This document shows, in pieces, positions 45,698-56,682 of a stretch of 64,000 nt of DNA. The notes under the pieces are model-generated. The model worked only from the letters and a program-made list of their open reading frames with translations. It was not told the origin of the DNA and made no database searches. Every line of letters starts with the position of its first letter. Within the stretch, counting starts at the first letter, position 1. Made by a program: the position numbers and the translations under genes. The stretch comes from Saccharum officinarum. Lineage: Eukaryota; Streptophyta; Magnoliopsida; Poales; Poaceae. The stretch covers positions 97,568,932-97,632,931 of the forward strand of contig CM036168.1 in assembly GCA_020631735.1 (NCBI GenBank). Reading direction: 5' to 3'.

Positions 45698-46379
45698 CTA
45701 CTGAGCAAGGACGAGGGCGGCCACCGCCTCCTTAGCCAGGCCGTAGTGCGCCACCAAGTCCTCGTGGAAGCGTAGGGGCTCCTCCACCGGGAACCCGACG
45801 ACCTCGGTGAGGTTGGCTCCCACCGACACCTCCACCATTGCCAAGGAAACCATGGCGTTGCGGCGGACATCGCTCTCGATGGCGATGGTGATGAGAGCAA
45901 CCCAGAGCCGATCCTCCCTGGTGCCCAGGGCGACCCCCAGGTAGTCCAGGAAGGCATCCACCGTGGTGCGGAGACCCTCCAGCTCCACGGTCACCTCTGA
46001 CACACACACACGTAATTGGCTCACAATTAGAAAGAAGCAGTAAATGGAGAAGGGGGAAGACAGAAAGCAAGAAAAACCCACCAACACCATGACGATCGGC
46101 ATTGTTGAGTTGGTGGAGGAGGACGTTTGCACTTCCCTCCATGTTCACTACCACCGCACGAACGATCTCCTGCTCCTCCGCCTGGTCCACCCTCCGGGCT
46201 GGCGGGCCAGCCAGGGCATCGGGAAGGGCAAAGCGAGGGTGGATGCTCCCCGTTGAGATGCCGCCAGTACGTAGCTGGCGTCCCCTCCCGGTAAAAACCC
46301 AGTCGTTCGTTCGGCGACGCTGCGCCGCCGGGGGACTGTCCACCTCCTCTGACTGCTGCGGCGAGTTGTCACGCGCCAT
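45698..46379 (-). CDS. Antisense ORF of gypsy-2, two exons, apparently intact
   Basis: The gene runs opposite to its element. Exon 1 (46379-46088) starts MARDNSPQQSEEVDSPPAAQ and includes RRTNDWVFTGRGRQLRTGG, HPRFALPDALAGPPARRVD and EIVRAVVVNMEGSANVLLHQL. A short intron (46087-45997, GTGTTGG...GTGTGTCAG) is removed. Exon 2 (45996-45698) continues in phase as VTVELEGLRTTVDAFLDYLG, VALGTREDRLWVALITIAI and HEDLVAHYGLAKEAVAALVLAQ, then the stop. The product is 196 residues with no internal stop, although the leader ORF of the same element is dead. A purine-rich region and TATA-like CGTATAAATAGGC (46474-46463) lie upstream on the minus strand. Extra antisense ORFs near the 3' end are known in Tat-lineage elements such as Grande; the function is unknown. 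Confidence 0.65.
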
Positions 46380-47337
46380 CGAGATCGTGGGATTGTGCGA
46401 AGAGGAAGTGGAAGAGAAGGGTGGAAAGTGGAAGGCAGCGATAAGAGTAGGAAGAACAAGTGCGGGGCCACGTATAAATAGGCTCCAAGCAACCGTTTGG
46501 CTGCACAGCTGCCCGGGATCATTAATGTGATCTCAGAGCTCGAGCCGACATTCCCACTTCCCACTAAAGATCGAGTAATAGAACCACCCCCCTACACTTC
46601 CCTCGATTGAATCTCGATGCCCCCACTCCCTGTAATGCGTCCGTCTAACTTCCGGAACCATGGATTCCTGGACGATGGGCCTCACAGGAGATGGGTGTCC
46701 TCTGAGCGAGGTCCCGACCAGAGGAGCCTCCCCCAAACTCGATTACAGCCCACATAAAAGACCACTTGGTAATACCCATCTTGGCCCATCAACCCTTGGT
46801 CAACATCAAAAGGCACCTTCTCCAAGAAGGAACCATGGGTGTAAAACCCTCTGCGACCTAAGGGATCCAAGGTTGTCATGCCTAGAAATTCAACAGTCAC
46901 CCCGGGACAAAAAGCAATAATGCCCAAGCTATCCCAAGATCCCGTAGGCGTCAACCAGTGGGATCCCATTGGAGGGAGGCATCGAGCCCTCAGAGCCCAT
47001 CAAATGGTTCTGAGACCCGCTGGACGACCCTCGGATAACCAGAACAAGCCTTTCGGCCGACCTCTCGCTATAAGCAGAGGCTCAGGGGCTACCCTCGCAC
47101 GACGGCTGAGGCCTCGGACTCACACTTCACACCAAATCAAGACCTTGGAAGCATATCCTATCCTTCAAAGGCCTCAGGGGCTACACCTGATGGGTGCGCT
47201 TACACGCACCCCCCAGAAAAAAGTAATACAAGAACAGGCCGAGGCCCTAGCAATCTGGCTAGAAGCCCAGCAACGAATGTACCCGATGTGCAGCCTCTGA
47301 AGGAGTAGTCCTACTCCTCCATAGTCTCAGGGGCTAC
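46380..47337 (+). other. Gypsy-2 3' internal region, holding the antisense-gene promoter
   Basis: The first 120 bp upstream of the antisense ATG includes the minus-strand TATA-like box noted above. The rest, to the polypurine-like TCAGGGGCTAC before the right LTR, consists of modules around CTCAGGGGCTAC (47090, 47170 and 47328). I see no gene. Confidence 0.4.
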
Positions 47338-48587
47338 TGTCGGGTACCACAATTAGGGATACCCAAATTGTGATGGAAAACCACCCATTTAAGGGAATAA
47401 ATCAACGAAGGAGAAGCAGGCTAAACTCCCCTTACCGGGCCTTCAGCAAAACGCGTGAGCAAGCCAGCCTATATCCCCACTTCATCCAAGGCCCCTCTCA
47501 GAGGGGTCTCGGAACACCTCCGGTTCACCCGAGGCCTCTGCCCTCAGGTCTCGGACACAGACCGACCCCCGACAACATCACCGCCTCGCCCGAACCCTAG
47601 AGGCAGCATTATCTGCCTCTGACTCGCCCGAGGCCGGCCTCTAACGCCACTCCCCTATTGGCGCGCTCGAGACCCCCTGTGACATCACCCACGTTCTCGC
47701 GTCTGCCCAACCGGACATGCCAGGAATGACCGGGGTCAAATCACCACGCCTTCGACTGTCACAGGCATGAGGAAGAGCTGTTGACCACTCTGCCACCCAT
47801 ACTAGCAATACATGCACGATTCGTGCGTGCGCAGTGTACGGAGAAACTGCTCTGTGCCACTATTCCCACGATCGGATAAGATCGCACCACATTTCCCGCC
47901 TCTGAGGCCTCGGAGCTCTACACCGGGTCATACTACAAGGAAAAATACGCTACATCAGGTATAGGACCAGGCACGACAAAGCCTGTCGCTACAATGCCAA
48001 AAGACAGAGACCACTCCTTCAATAGTGGCACACGTACCAGAACACGTAGCAGCAGTATTAGAAGTACCGACGCCATGCCTCCATAGTGTAGATCACGCCA
48101 CCACCAGATAAGGCCCTTCTGAGGCCTCTAGGCTCCTCCACCGGCAAGGACACACCAAACACCAACATCATGTAACCCTGCACCTCCTTGAGACTATAAA
48201 AGGAGCATGCAGGGATCATTCGAGAGGATGGAGTCGAGCACAACTCAACCGAACCACCATAGCAACATAACGTGAGATACGAGTAGGCTACTCTCCTAGG
48301 CCTTGCGAGGTAACCAGCAGAGTCACACACACACACACCACCACCACCTTCACCACTTATGCCGTGAGACTTGGGAACTCCTCCCTCTCTCATGTCCGCT
48401 TGTAACCCCTACTACAAGCACTTCGGTGCAAGATAATACAGAACTCTCCCCCCCTCACTGGACGTAGGGCATTTCTCGGCCCGAACCAGTATAAATCATC
48501 TGTGTCCATCTTGCACACCATCCGTACTCCCGACGTGCAAACATTCATTACTCGTTGGTGCTAGGACCGCTGTTTCTTACACCGACA
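47338..48587 (+). repeat. Gypsy-2 right LTR, complete
   Basis: A 1,250-bp LTR starting TGTCGGGTACC and ending ACACCGACA, preceded by the polypurine-like TCAGGGGCTAC. ACTATAAAAGGAGC lies at 48191-48204. A CA microsatellite at 48325-48345 is longer than in the left copy. The next base belongs to LINE ORF2. Confidence 0.75.
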
Positions 48588-51370
48588 CTTGCTTTAACAC
48601 TTCCCATCCATCAAGAATACCTCTCCAAATCTGTGACGGCTTGCTTCCTAAATCAGCATCTAGGAATTGCCCATTTGGAAAATATATTGCTTTCAACAAT
48701 TTGGTGCTTAGTGATTCTGAATTTTGCATAATTCTCCAAGCTTGTCGAGCCAGCAATGCCAAATTAAACATTTCAATATCCCTAAATCCAAGACCACCAA
48801 GATACTTTGGTTGAGTCATCTTTTCCTAGGACACCCAGCATGTTTTCCTCTTGCCATCCTTGCTGCCCCACCAAAATTTCTGAATCATTGCATTGAATGT
48901 TTGGCAAAGCCCTCTAAGCAACCGAAAACAACCCATAGAATATGTGGGAACTGCTAGAGCTACAGCTTTAATCAGGACTTCTTTTCCACCAACTGATAGA
49001 CTTTGCTCCATCCACCCTTGCACTTTATTCCACACTTGATCTTTAAGATATTTGAAGACACCACCTTTTGATCTTCCCACATCAGTAGGTAACCCCAAGT
49101 AGCGTTCAATAAGTGTCTCATTAAACACACGCACCTTTCCTTTCACTGCCTCCTTTATGTTCTCCCTGCATTTCTTGATAAAGAAAATAGATGATTTATC
49201 ATAGTTGATATGTTGTCCTGAGGCAGCACAGTAATTAGTGAGTAACAGTTTAGTTTGCTCCGCAGCATCTGCCTTTGCCTTAAAGAACAACATGATGTCA
49301 TCTGCAAACAATAGATGACTGATATTAGGAGCATTTTTAGCTGCTACAATCCCCATATCTTGCTGATAATTGCTATTTAAAAGACAAGATAGTCCCTCTG
49401 CACATATTAAAAAAAAGATATGGAGATATTGGATCACCTTGTCTAATGCCCCTCGAAGGTTTAAATTTCTCTAGGCTTTCTCCATTGAAGAGTACCGAGA
49501 AGGATACTGTAGTTACACATTTCATGACTAAATCAATCCAACTTTTCCTAAAACCCAACCTACCCATTATGGCAGACAGATAGGACCACTCCACCCGATC
49601 ATATGCCTTTGATATATCAAGTTTTAGTGCACATTAGCCATTTTGCTTTGTGCCATTTGTTCTCATAAAATGCAAACATACATATGCTTCAATTATGTTG
49701 TCAGAAATAATTCTACCAGGAACAAAAGCAGACTGCTCTTCGGAGATGATGTCAGGGAGAACAGTTTTAAGCCGATTAGCTATTGCCTTGGAAATGATTT
49801 TGTAAACCACATTGCATAAGCTTATAGGCCTGAACTGCCCCATCAAATTTGGATTAGGCACCTTCAGAATTAGGACGATGAATGTACTGTTAATATCTTG
49901 TGGCAATTCATCTCCATTGAGAACTCGTAGCACTGCCCTTGTAACATCTTCTCCACATATATCCCAATTCCTTTGGAAGAAATGAGCTGGGTATCCATCT
50001 GGACCTAGAGCCTTTAATGGGTACATTTGAAATAAAGCTTATTTGACCTCTGCATCTGTAAAAGGTCTGTACAAGTAGGCGTTCATATTATTAGTAACCC
50101 TCCTCTGCACATGTGACAATACTTGCTCCATATTTGTGGTGCCTTCTGAAGAATAGAGATTACTATAAAAATCCCTTGTCATATGTTGCATCTCATCAAC
50201 ATCTTCAGTGATCGTACCATCAGCCCGGGTTAACTATGTAATCTTATTTTTGTTACATCTACGACTGGCCTTCTGGTGGAAAAACTTTGTGTATTGTCAC
50301 CTTCACAGAGCCACTGGATACGGGAACGTTGCTTCCACATAATCTCCTCCTGCAAGTTTAGCATTACAATCTTCCCTTCTATTTCTTTCTCTTCTACAGA
50401 AGGACCCAATCTTTGTGGATGTGCTCAAAGCAATTCCAATCTTTTCCTCATGGTTCGCAGCTCTTTTCTAACAGCACCAAAAGAGGTAGCACTCCATTGC
50501 TGGAGCATACTTGTTAGCCGGGATAGCTTTCTATTTAACTCTAAAAGATTTTCACAGTGTATATCGTCTTTCCACACTTGTGAGATCAAAGGTGAGAGAC
50601 CTTCGTTCGTTTCCCACATAACCTCATACCTAAATGGTCTTCCTTTAGAAGCACCATGTGTGCAATGATCTTCTCGCTCTGTATATAAAAGTATTGGACA
50701 ATGATTTGATTTCACCGCTGTTAGATGCCTCAGAGATGCCATAGGGAACATGCTGCAACCATCAGTTGTGACAAGTGCATGATCCAGCCTAACTCGAACA
50801 GAGACACCACTGGCCACTTTTTTCTCCCATGTCCAATCTAAGCCCATGTAACCAATATCACAGAAGCCGCACACATCTACTGCTTCTCAAAATCCCTCTA
50901 CTAGGTATTCTTCTCTGGGATTTGGGCCAAATTGTTCCTCTGGCCACAAAATTTCATTGAAATCTCCCATACATACCCATGGTAAAGGGCTGTCACTTTT
51001 AATGAATTTAAGTAATTCCCAAGTTTTGTGCCTTTCCGCGTGATTCACTTCTCCATAAACAAATGTCAGCCTCTAAGGATCCTTTCCCTTTTCATGTATC
51101 TCTGTATCAATATGGTATTGAGAGTATTTTGTGATCTTCAGATAAACCTCATTATTCTAGAAAACACCTATACCACCACTCCTTCCATCGCTACTAACAG
51201 CAATCTATTATCATAACCCAAAACATACCTTACATTCTCGACCCGAGTCTTAGCTATTTATGTTTCCAAAATACATAGTACCGAGGGGCATATTCCTTCG
51301 CGAAATCACAAAGTTCTCTCACTGTCGCAGAGTTGCCAATTCCACGACAGTTCTAGCATAGTGCTTTCAT
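48588..51370 (-). pseudogene. L1-type LINE ORF2: endonuclease and reverse transcriptase, 3'-truncated
   Basis: The start ATG (51370-51368) overlaps the ORF1 stop by ATGA. The N-terminus reads MKALC-stop-NCRGIGNSATVREL, the usual LINE opening with one TAG. Endonuclease motifs follow: CMGDFNEIL (GDFNEI at 50967-50950) and SNHCPILLY near 50700. Reverse transcriptase motifs are [66 protein letters not shown] and the catalytic FADD (49308-49297). The C-terminal part reads GGLGFRDIEMFNLALLARQAWR. The frame is broken at several points (near 48825, 49400, 49630 and 50040). The gypsy-2 LTR cuts it at 48588, so the end of the zf-RVT region and the poly(A) tail are lost. Confidence 0.8.
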
Positions 51371-52636
51371 TGCTCCCGGTGGTACTCCCTAGGGGAGCCC
51401 ACCGATCTCATTTCAATATCATCAACGAAGTCATTCACATCTGCCTTTCTCAACCTTTTGGAGCCTCGCCCTTTTGGATCTCCATCCTTGTACAGATCCG
51501 TAGAATCATCATTTGCTATCATCAAAATATCATGTTTCCCCAAACTGCCCCCCCAAATTTTCTATTTGATCAGAGAGTGGAACAATTGCCATGGTCATAT
51601 TAACATTGAGATGTTTTCCACCATTTCCTAACATTAGACTCTTGGAAGCCCCATTCCCATTAGGCTTGAGTTGTTGATCCCTATCCCTTTTCATGAGACT
51701 TCTTGCATCACCCTGTACATCATCATGATCCCTAACTGAGTCTTTTTGACTATCTTCTCCACTTTTAGTTTCAAGGCTTTTCTTCAGGTGGATGCCTTTA
51801 GCTGTCTCCCTCGAATTTGATCCTTTTGTGTCTGTTGAATCTGATGACTTGCTACCCTTCACCTTCCATTTCCTTTCTGGGCTAGCAATCAACCAATCCC
51901 TATACTGGACAGCCTTTTTTCATGCATACCATCACCACATTCAGATTCAATATGCCCTATCAGTCCACAAATAGCACAAAATTTAGGCAACTTCTCATAT
52001 TTAACACGAAAGACTTCCCGCTTCCCTTCTTTTCCAAACAACACATAGACAACTCTTGTGAGTGGTTTATCAATGTCTAGGTTAACCCTGATGCACAAAT
52101 AGTCTCTCCATCCCTTAACATCATCATCTGATTCTACCCACAAAGTTTTACCAATCTTGTCACCTAGTTGATGTCTAATTTTCTTATTTCTAAAACTTGT
52201 TGGTAGATCATAGACACGTGCCCATATAGCCAATTCCTTAAATTTCACTGTGGATGGTTTTGTAACCCCATCATACTCCTCTAGAAGGACAATATTCCCT
52301 CTGAAAAACCATGGGCCCTCTTCCATCACCTTGCGCCAATCTCCTAAACATGAGAACTAGAACACAAATAAATTCTCCTCCATGGCCTTGAAGCTAACCT
52401 CTTTTGCCATACCCCAAGCATACTTCATATTGGCAAAGAAAACAGAATGACTGAAGGTTTTCAAGGAATTAACCTTTGCTAGAGCTGTCCAGTGTGCCAC
52501 TGCCTTCATTTCCTCTAGATCTTCTTCCAAGTCAATCCCTTGGTCTTCATCTTCACGTATCCAAATGTTGCAGCAACTCATCCAAATCACATTCAATCTT
52601 ATCTCCAGATTGTAATCCTGATTTGGATTTATTCAT
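51367..52636 (-). pseudogene. L1-type LINE ORF1: DUF4283 and CCHC zinc knuckle
   Basis: The ATG at 52636-52634 begins MNKSKSGLQSGDKIE. The DUF4283-like RNA-binding part follows (WTALAKVNSLKTFSHSVFFANMKYAW, FFRGNIVLLEEYDG, WARVYDLPTSFRNK) and a zinc knuckle CAICGLIGHIESEC. A long polar tail rich in K, S and D ends SPREYHREQ at TGA (51369-51367). A frameshift near 52560 and a stop near 52355 break the 5' part, and another shift lies near 51540. ORF1 proteins of this type coat LINE RNA. The ORF2 start overlaps its stop. Confidence 0.7.
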
Positions 52637-53693
52637 CTCCTTTTTTGATCAGATGAGAAAGTATACCACAGACAGTACCCCCTAAATCGCAACCAAGGCT
52701 GAGAAACAAACCCAATGTTTGCCCTTTGGCCAGCCTGAATTGCGAGTGGGAGACTGCTGCAAGTGTAAATCTAACCAAAAGGGAGAGAAAAGACTGATTC
52801 TCATGCTGACAATCAGCAAGAGTAGAAGAACCCTAGGGGTGGAATTCGTGAAGCTGAAATCCTCTCTCAGATCACTCTTTGCTTGTGTGGTGGGTGGAAA
52901 CTAGCTGAGAAGTAGCTAGACTCAACTCAGACGGTGGGATTCCTTGCCGGCGGCAAGGCTTCGCTCCATCCGTACGGTTGCCGCATCTCTAGAGAGCTCC
53001 AGCGATGTCCAGTAGTGGGCGGCGGATCAAAGCCCTGGGTCGTAGCCCGTAGCTACCATGATCGATGAAATGTTTTCGTTCGTTTGGTGAACGAGCTCGC
53101 TTATCTAGAGCACAGAGGGGCTCACCGCTCCACCCAACATCCCAAAAGTACTGTGGTGGTGGCCGGCGGTGAGTAAAAGTGCAAATTAGGGAAGTGCTAC
53201 GACAGGCGGGAGGGGGAGGGGGTCTCACCTCTCACCGAACAGCCGCCCGTCAATGCCTGATCACCTGGTCACGTTGCCTTGGTGGTGTGCCTCCTTGCCC
53301 GGTGCTCCAGCAGTGATCAGCTAAGCGGAGGCGCTTGGTCAGCTCTTCGGACAGGCGAGGTGCGGGGCTTCACGGCTGTTGCAATGGTAGACAAGCGAGA
53401 GTCTGCTTTGGGATGGGGTTTTACATGCAGGTACATCGGCCACAGGGAATCGCCGAATCCGGCCGGGGGTACTCTGGTCTTTAAGGGTAGCGATTTGAAT
53501 GAAATGGGTCCCGTGACACTCCCGGAGGCAAGGTGGTAAAGCAGAGGGGATCGCGAGGGAAAACGAAACGGGTTTCTGCATTCCTCGTGGCCGGAGGGGG
53601 TGACGCCAGTCTGCCAGATGCTCAGATCACGCTGGATGGGCCGAACCAGTGAAAGGAAAAAAGGGACGGATGAGGGATTGGTTTTCGGCCTAA
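52637..53693 (-). other. Probable LINE 5' leader plus unassigned sequence
   Basis: The 600 bp upstream of the ORF1 start on the minus strand is GC-rich with a C/T-rich run (53205-53222), plausible for a LINE 5' leader. The exact 5' end is not found. The 171-codon frame at 53832-53317 crosses into the neighbouring MITE, so it is not a gene. Confidence 0.35.
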
Positions 53694-54164
53694 GACCGAC
53701 CGCACTGGCGTCCGGTAAAGGTCCCTGCAGTAACACATAGAGCAAAAAAATAGCTGCAGTGGTATACTCTATATCGTACTCTATAATACAGGATCGGAGG
53801 CTCTCCTCTATATTTGGTGTGTTACTGTTCATGCGCTGCAGGAGGACGGCCGCACGTGAGAGACGGCAGAAGAAAGAGAGTGTGTGGGACAGCGTGCCAA
53901 CTTTTTTCCATATGAAAAAATGTTATAACTCACAAACCAAAAAACCAAATTAAATTCCGATTGCACCATTAAATTCGTTTCAATAAATACTTCAAAACTA
54001 GATCTCACATGAATATATTTAGATAAAGTGACAAGTAGGCCCCACAGTGGATAGAGGATGATATATAGGATGGATGAGTGCGGAAGAATTGGAAATAGAG
54101 GAGAGAATCTTGGTGACTAAGATGTATAGAGGATGAATTTAGAGTAAAAAGAGTGCGGATAGCC
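53694..54164. mobile_element. PIF-like MITE, 471 bp
   Basis: The left terminus GACCGACCGCACT follows TAA (53691-53693). The right terminus AGTGCGGATAGCC precedes TAA (54165-54167). Inverted, the right end reads GGCTATCCGCACT, matching 9 of 13 positions. The interior is rich in AGAGGATGA and TATAGAGGATG, shared with the related element at 15783-16085. Confidence 0.6.
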
Positions 54165-54643
54165 TAAGCTGACGAGTTGAATCAGGATTTCTTCCTTTAT
54201 CCCAAAATTTGAACAGACCGATTAAAATAATTCCAGATGTCATGCACGGTTTTATACTTTTATGCATAGATAGAGCCATTTTTCGGCCCAGTTTGGAACC
54301 GCTATAAAGTCCTTTCTTGCACTACAATATGGGGGCAACAGTTTACATGATTATTAAATGAAGTGACGGTACAAGTGTGCCAACCACTCATTCCCTCAAA
54401 TCGTTAATAGTGGACGACCTGCACAAACATTTCAAGGTTGCTTCGCAAAAGTCTTGTATTCCCAGAGCCATTAGCCGTTAGCCGTTAGCCGTTAGCGTGA
54501 TTTCTAGCCGGAATTGCAGGGAGCAGGAGGCCGCAGCGGATATATCTCTATGATTTCCGAGACAAGGCAGTGACGTTGTTGTCCATTGTCTTCGGAAGAA
54601 ACCCAGAAATGGGGAGCCACCCAACTTTCGCCTGAAAATACCA
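54165..54643. other. Unassigned spacer
   Basis: No gene is seen. A small tandem repeat of TTAGCCG (four units, about 54470-54496) stands in mixed-composition DNA. The last nine bases, AAAATACCA (54635-54643), are the left target duplication of the next LINE. Confidence 0.4.
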
Positions 54644-55287
54644 ATGGCTTCCTTTGGAAGATTATCAACGATGAACTCTCAACTTACCATTCTCTCACTT
54701 ATGTTAATGTTCACAGTGGTGCCTCCGCATCTTTTTGGTATGATCACTAGCTGACCGATGGGCCTCTCTATCTCTCTCACGCCGCCCTTTTCTCTCCTAT
54801 CACTAGGCCTAACACTTCTATGTAGAATGTTTTCCGTACATGGTTTGATGTGTACCTACGCCCTAGGCTCACTAATGCTGCTAGTGCCCAGCTAGCCTCC
54901 CTTCTTCACTGTTTGCAAGAGATCACGCTGGATGATGTCCTAGATCAACAACTTATGAAGCTAACTGGCAAACGATACACTTTAAGGGATGCTTACTCCA
55001 CTCTGGAGTGCAGCCAAGAGCCCCTAGATGTCCACGGCCAGCGCATATGGGGCTTGCGTGTTCTGAATAAGGTCAAAATTTTCTCCTGGCTCTACTTCAA
55101 GGATCGACTAAGCACACGAACCAACCTCTATGCCAAGCATATACTGGACGACGACCTATGTGAGCGCTGCTCAGGCAATGTTGAGGATAGATATCATGTA
55201 CTCTTCGGCTGCCACACAAATGCTGGAGTCTAGAACAGGATCAACCTCATCGTCGTCACGGCCCTTTCGGATGTTGATGCTTGGAAT
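54644..55287 (+). pseudogene. 5'-truncated LINE, ORF2 C-terminal (zf-RVT) part 1
   Basis: The frame reads GFLWKIINDELSTYHSLTYV, SGASASFWYD-H, then an open stretch (54850-55233) with LTGKRYTLRDAYSTLEC, IWGLRVLNKVKIFSWLYFKDRL and a CERCSGNVEDRYHVLFGC zinc-type motif. This is the zf-RVT region at the end of plant LINE ORF2. It has several stops. CACTA-3 interrupts it at 55288, and the reading resumes at 61734. The element starts right after AAAATACCA, repeated beyond its poly(A). Confidence 0.7.
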
Positions 55288-55612
55288 CACTACCGGAAAC
55301 GACAACTTTGCCGACGACGAGACACTTTGCTGATGACCAGGGAATCCACCGTCGGCAAAGATCCACCTTTACCGATGGCCAAGACCAGCCATCGGTAAAG
55401 ACTTCTTTGCCGACGGCCCAGCCATCGGCAAAGGAAAGCCATGGGCAAAGGCATTCTTTGCTGACGGCCGGGCTGTCGGCAAAGCACAGCCATCGGCAAA
55501 GAAGGACCAAGGTAAACGGCGACCGACGCCGTGCCCTTTGCTGACAGTTGGGCTGTCAGGCCATCGGCAAAGCCGTGCCACGTGGTGGCCTGAAGGGTGG
55601 CCAGGCCCACCT

Positions 55613-56682
55613 CCTTTGCCGACAGCCACCTGAGCCGGCCGTCGGCAAAGAGTCTTTGTCGATGGCCTTCTCAGGCCGTCGGCAAAGAAATCTTTTTTTT
55701 GCTTTTTTCTTCCCATTTTTTTCTGCGAGCTTCCTACACCAAATACAACCCACCTTCAAAAGTTGGGACAATTTTGAGTTTTTTAGCTATATTTCGTTAA
55801 TTATTTCTGTTTCTTTGAATTTTTCCAACGACTCCAAATTTGAACTGCAGGTACATGAAATAATGGAATTTTTTAGTTCAAAAAATGGTATTCATGATGT
55901 TTAGAGTATGTTGAGGCCCTATCCGGGACCTCGCATGAAATGACGACCATGTTGGTGTCGTAACTTGACGACTTACGTGCGCGAAAAGTATTAAAATTAT
56001 ATAAAATCCAAACGAAGTCCGAAATTAACAAAACTTGACGAGTTATGTTTTCATCACATGTGGAGGCCGTGGTAAAAAATTCAAAAAGTTTCGAGCAAGT
56101 TGTGACGTCGAATATCCAAAACCCAGACATCTCCACATGTATCACATGCATCACATGTGGAGATGTCTGGGTTTTGGATATTCGATGTCGCAACTTGCTT
56201 GAAACTTTTTAAATTTTTTACCACGGCCTCCACATGTGATGAAAACATAACTCATCAAGTTTCATCAATTTCGGACTTCGTTTGGATTTTATATAATTTT
56301 AAAACACTTTTCGCGCACGTAAGTCGTCAAGTTACGACACCAACATGGTCATCATTTCATGTGAGGTCCCGAATAGGGCCTCAACATACTCTGAACATCA
56401 TGAATACCATTTTTTGAATAAAAAAATTCCATTATTTCATGTACCTGCAGTTCAAATTTGGAGTCACCAGAAAAATTCAAAGAAACAGAAATAATTAACG
56501 AAATATAGCTAAAAAACTCAAAATTGTCCCAACTTTTGAAGGTGGGTTGTATTTGGTGTAGGAAGCTCCCAGAAAAAAAATGGGAAGAAAAAATAAAAAA
56601 AAGATTTCTTTGCCGACGACCTGAGAAGGCCATCGGCAAAGAATCTTTGCCGACGGCCGGCTCAGGTGGCCGTCGGCAAAGG
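55613..56682. repeat. 1.07-kb inverted repeat with about 530-bp arms in CACTA-3
   Basis: The left arm 55613-56140 and right arm 56153-56682 are reverse complements over their full length with scattered mismatches, around a 12-bp centre (ATCACATGCATC). Both arms run from the GCCGACAGCCACCTGAGCC subterminal motif, through TTTCTTCCCATTTTTTTCTG and ACTTGACGACTTACGTGCGC, to GACATCTCCACATGT. In CACTA-2 only one such arm exists (24385-24780). The arms include subterminal repeats, so the second arm probably arose by inverted duplication of the left end. Confidence 0.85.

Larger units (their letters stand above)
42854..48587 (+). mobile_element. Gypsy-2: non-autonomous Tat-like LTR retrotransposon
   Basis: The left LTR (42854-43896) lacks its first 200 bp or so; the right LTR is full (47338-48587, TGTCGGGTACC...CACCGACA). 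The primer-binding region TTGGCGCATCAGGTAGGGG follows the left LTR at 43898. The internal 3.4 kb has a damaged leader ORF and a spliced antisense ORF but no protease, reverse transcriptase or integrase. The LTRs have diverged visibly in every line. The left flank is copia pol and the right flank is LINE ORF2, so the element no longer sits in one continuous target. Confidence 0.75.

Noticed and set aside
53317..53832. 171-codon minus-strand frame
   Set aside because: It begins inside the MITE at 53694-54164 and crosses its boundary, so it cannot be one ancestral gene.
55256..55904. Frames with repeated DG.A..K units
   Set aside because: They follow the TTTGCCGACGGCC subterminal repeats and have no independent meaning.
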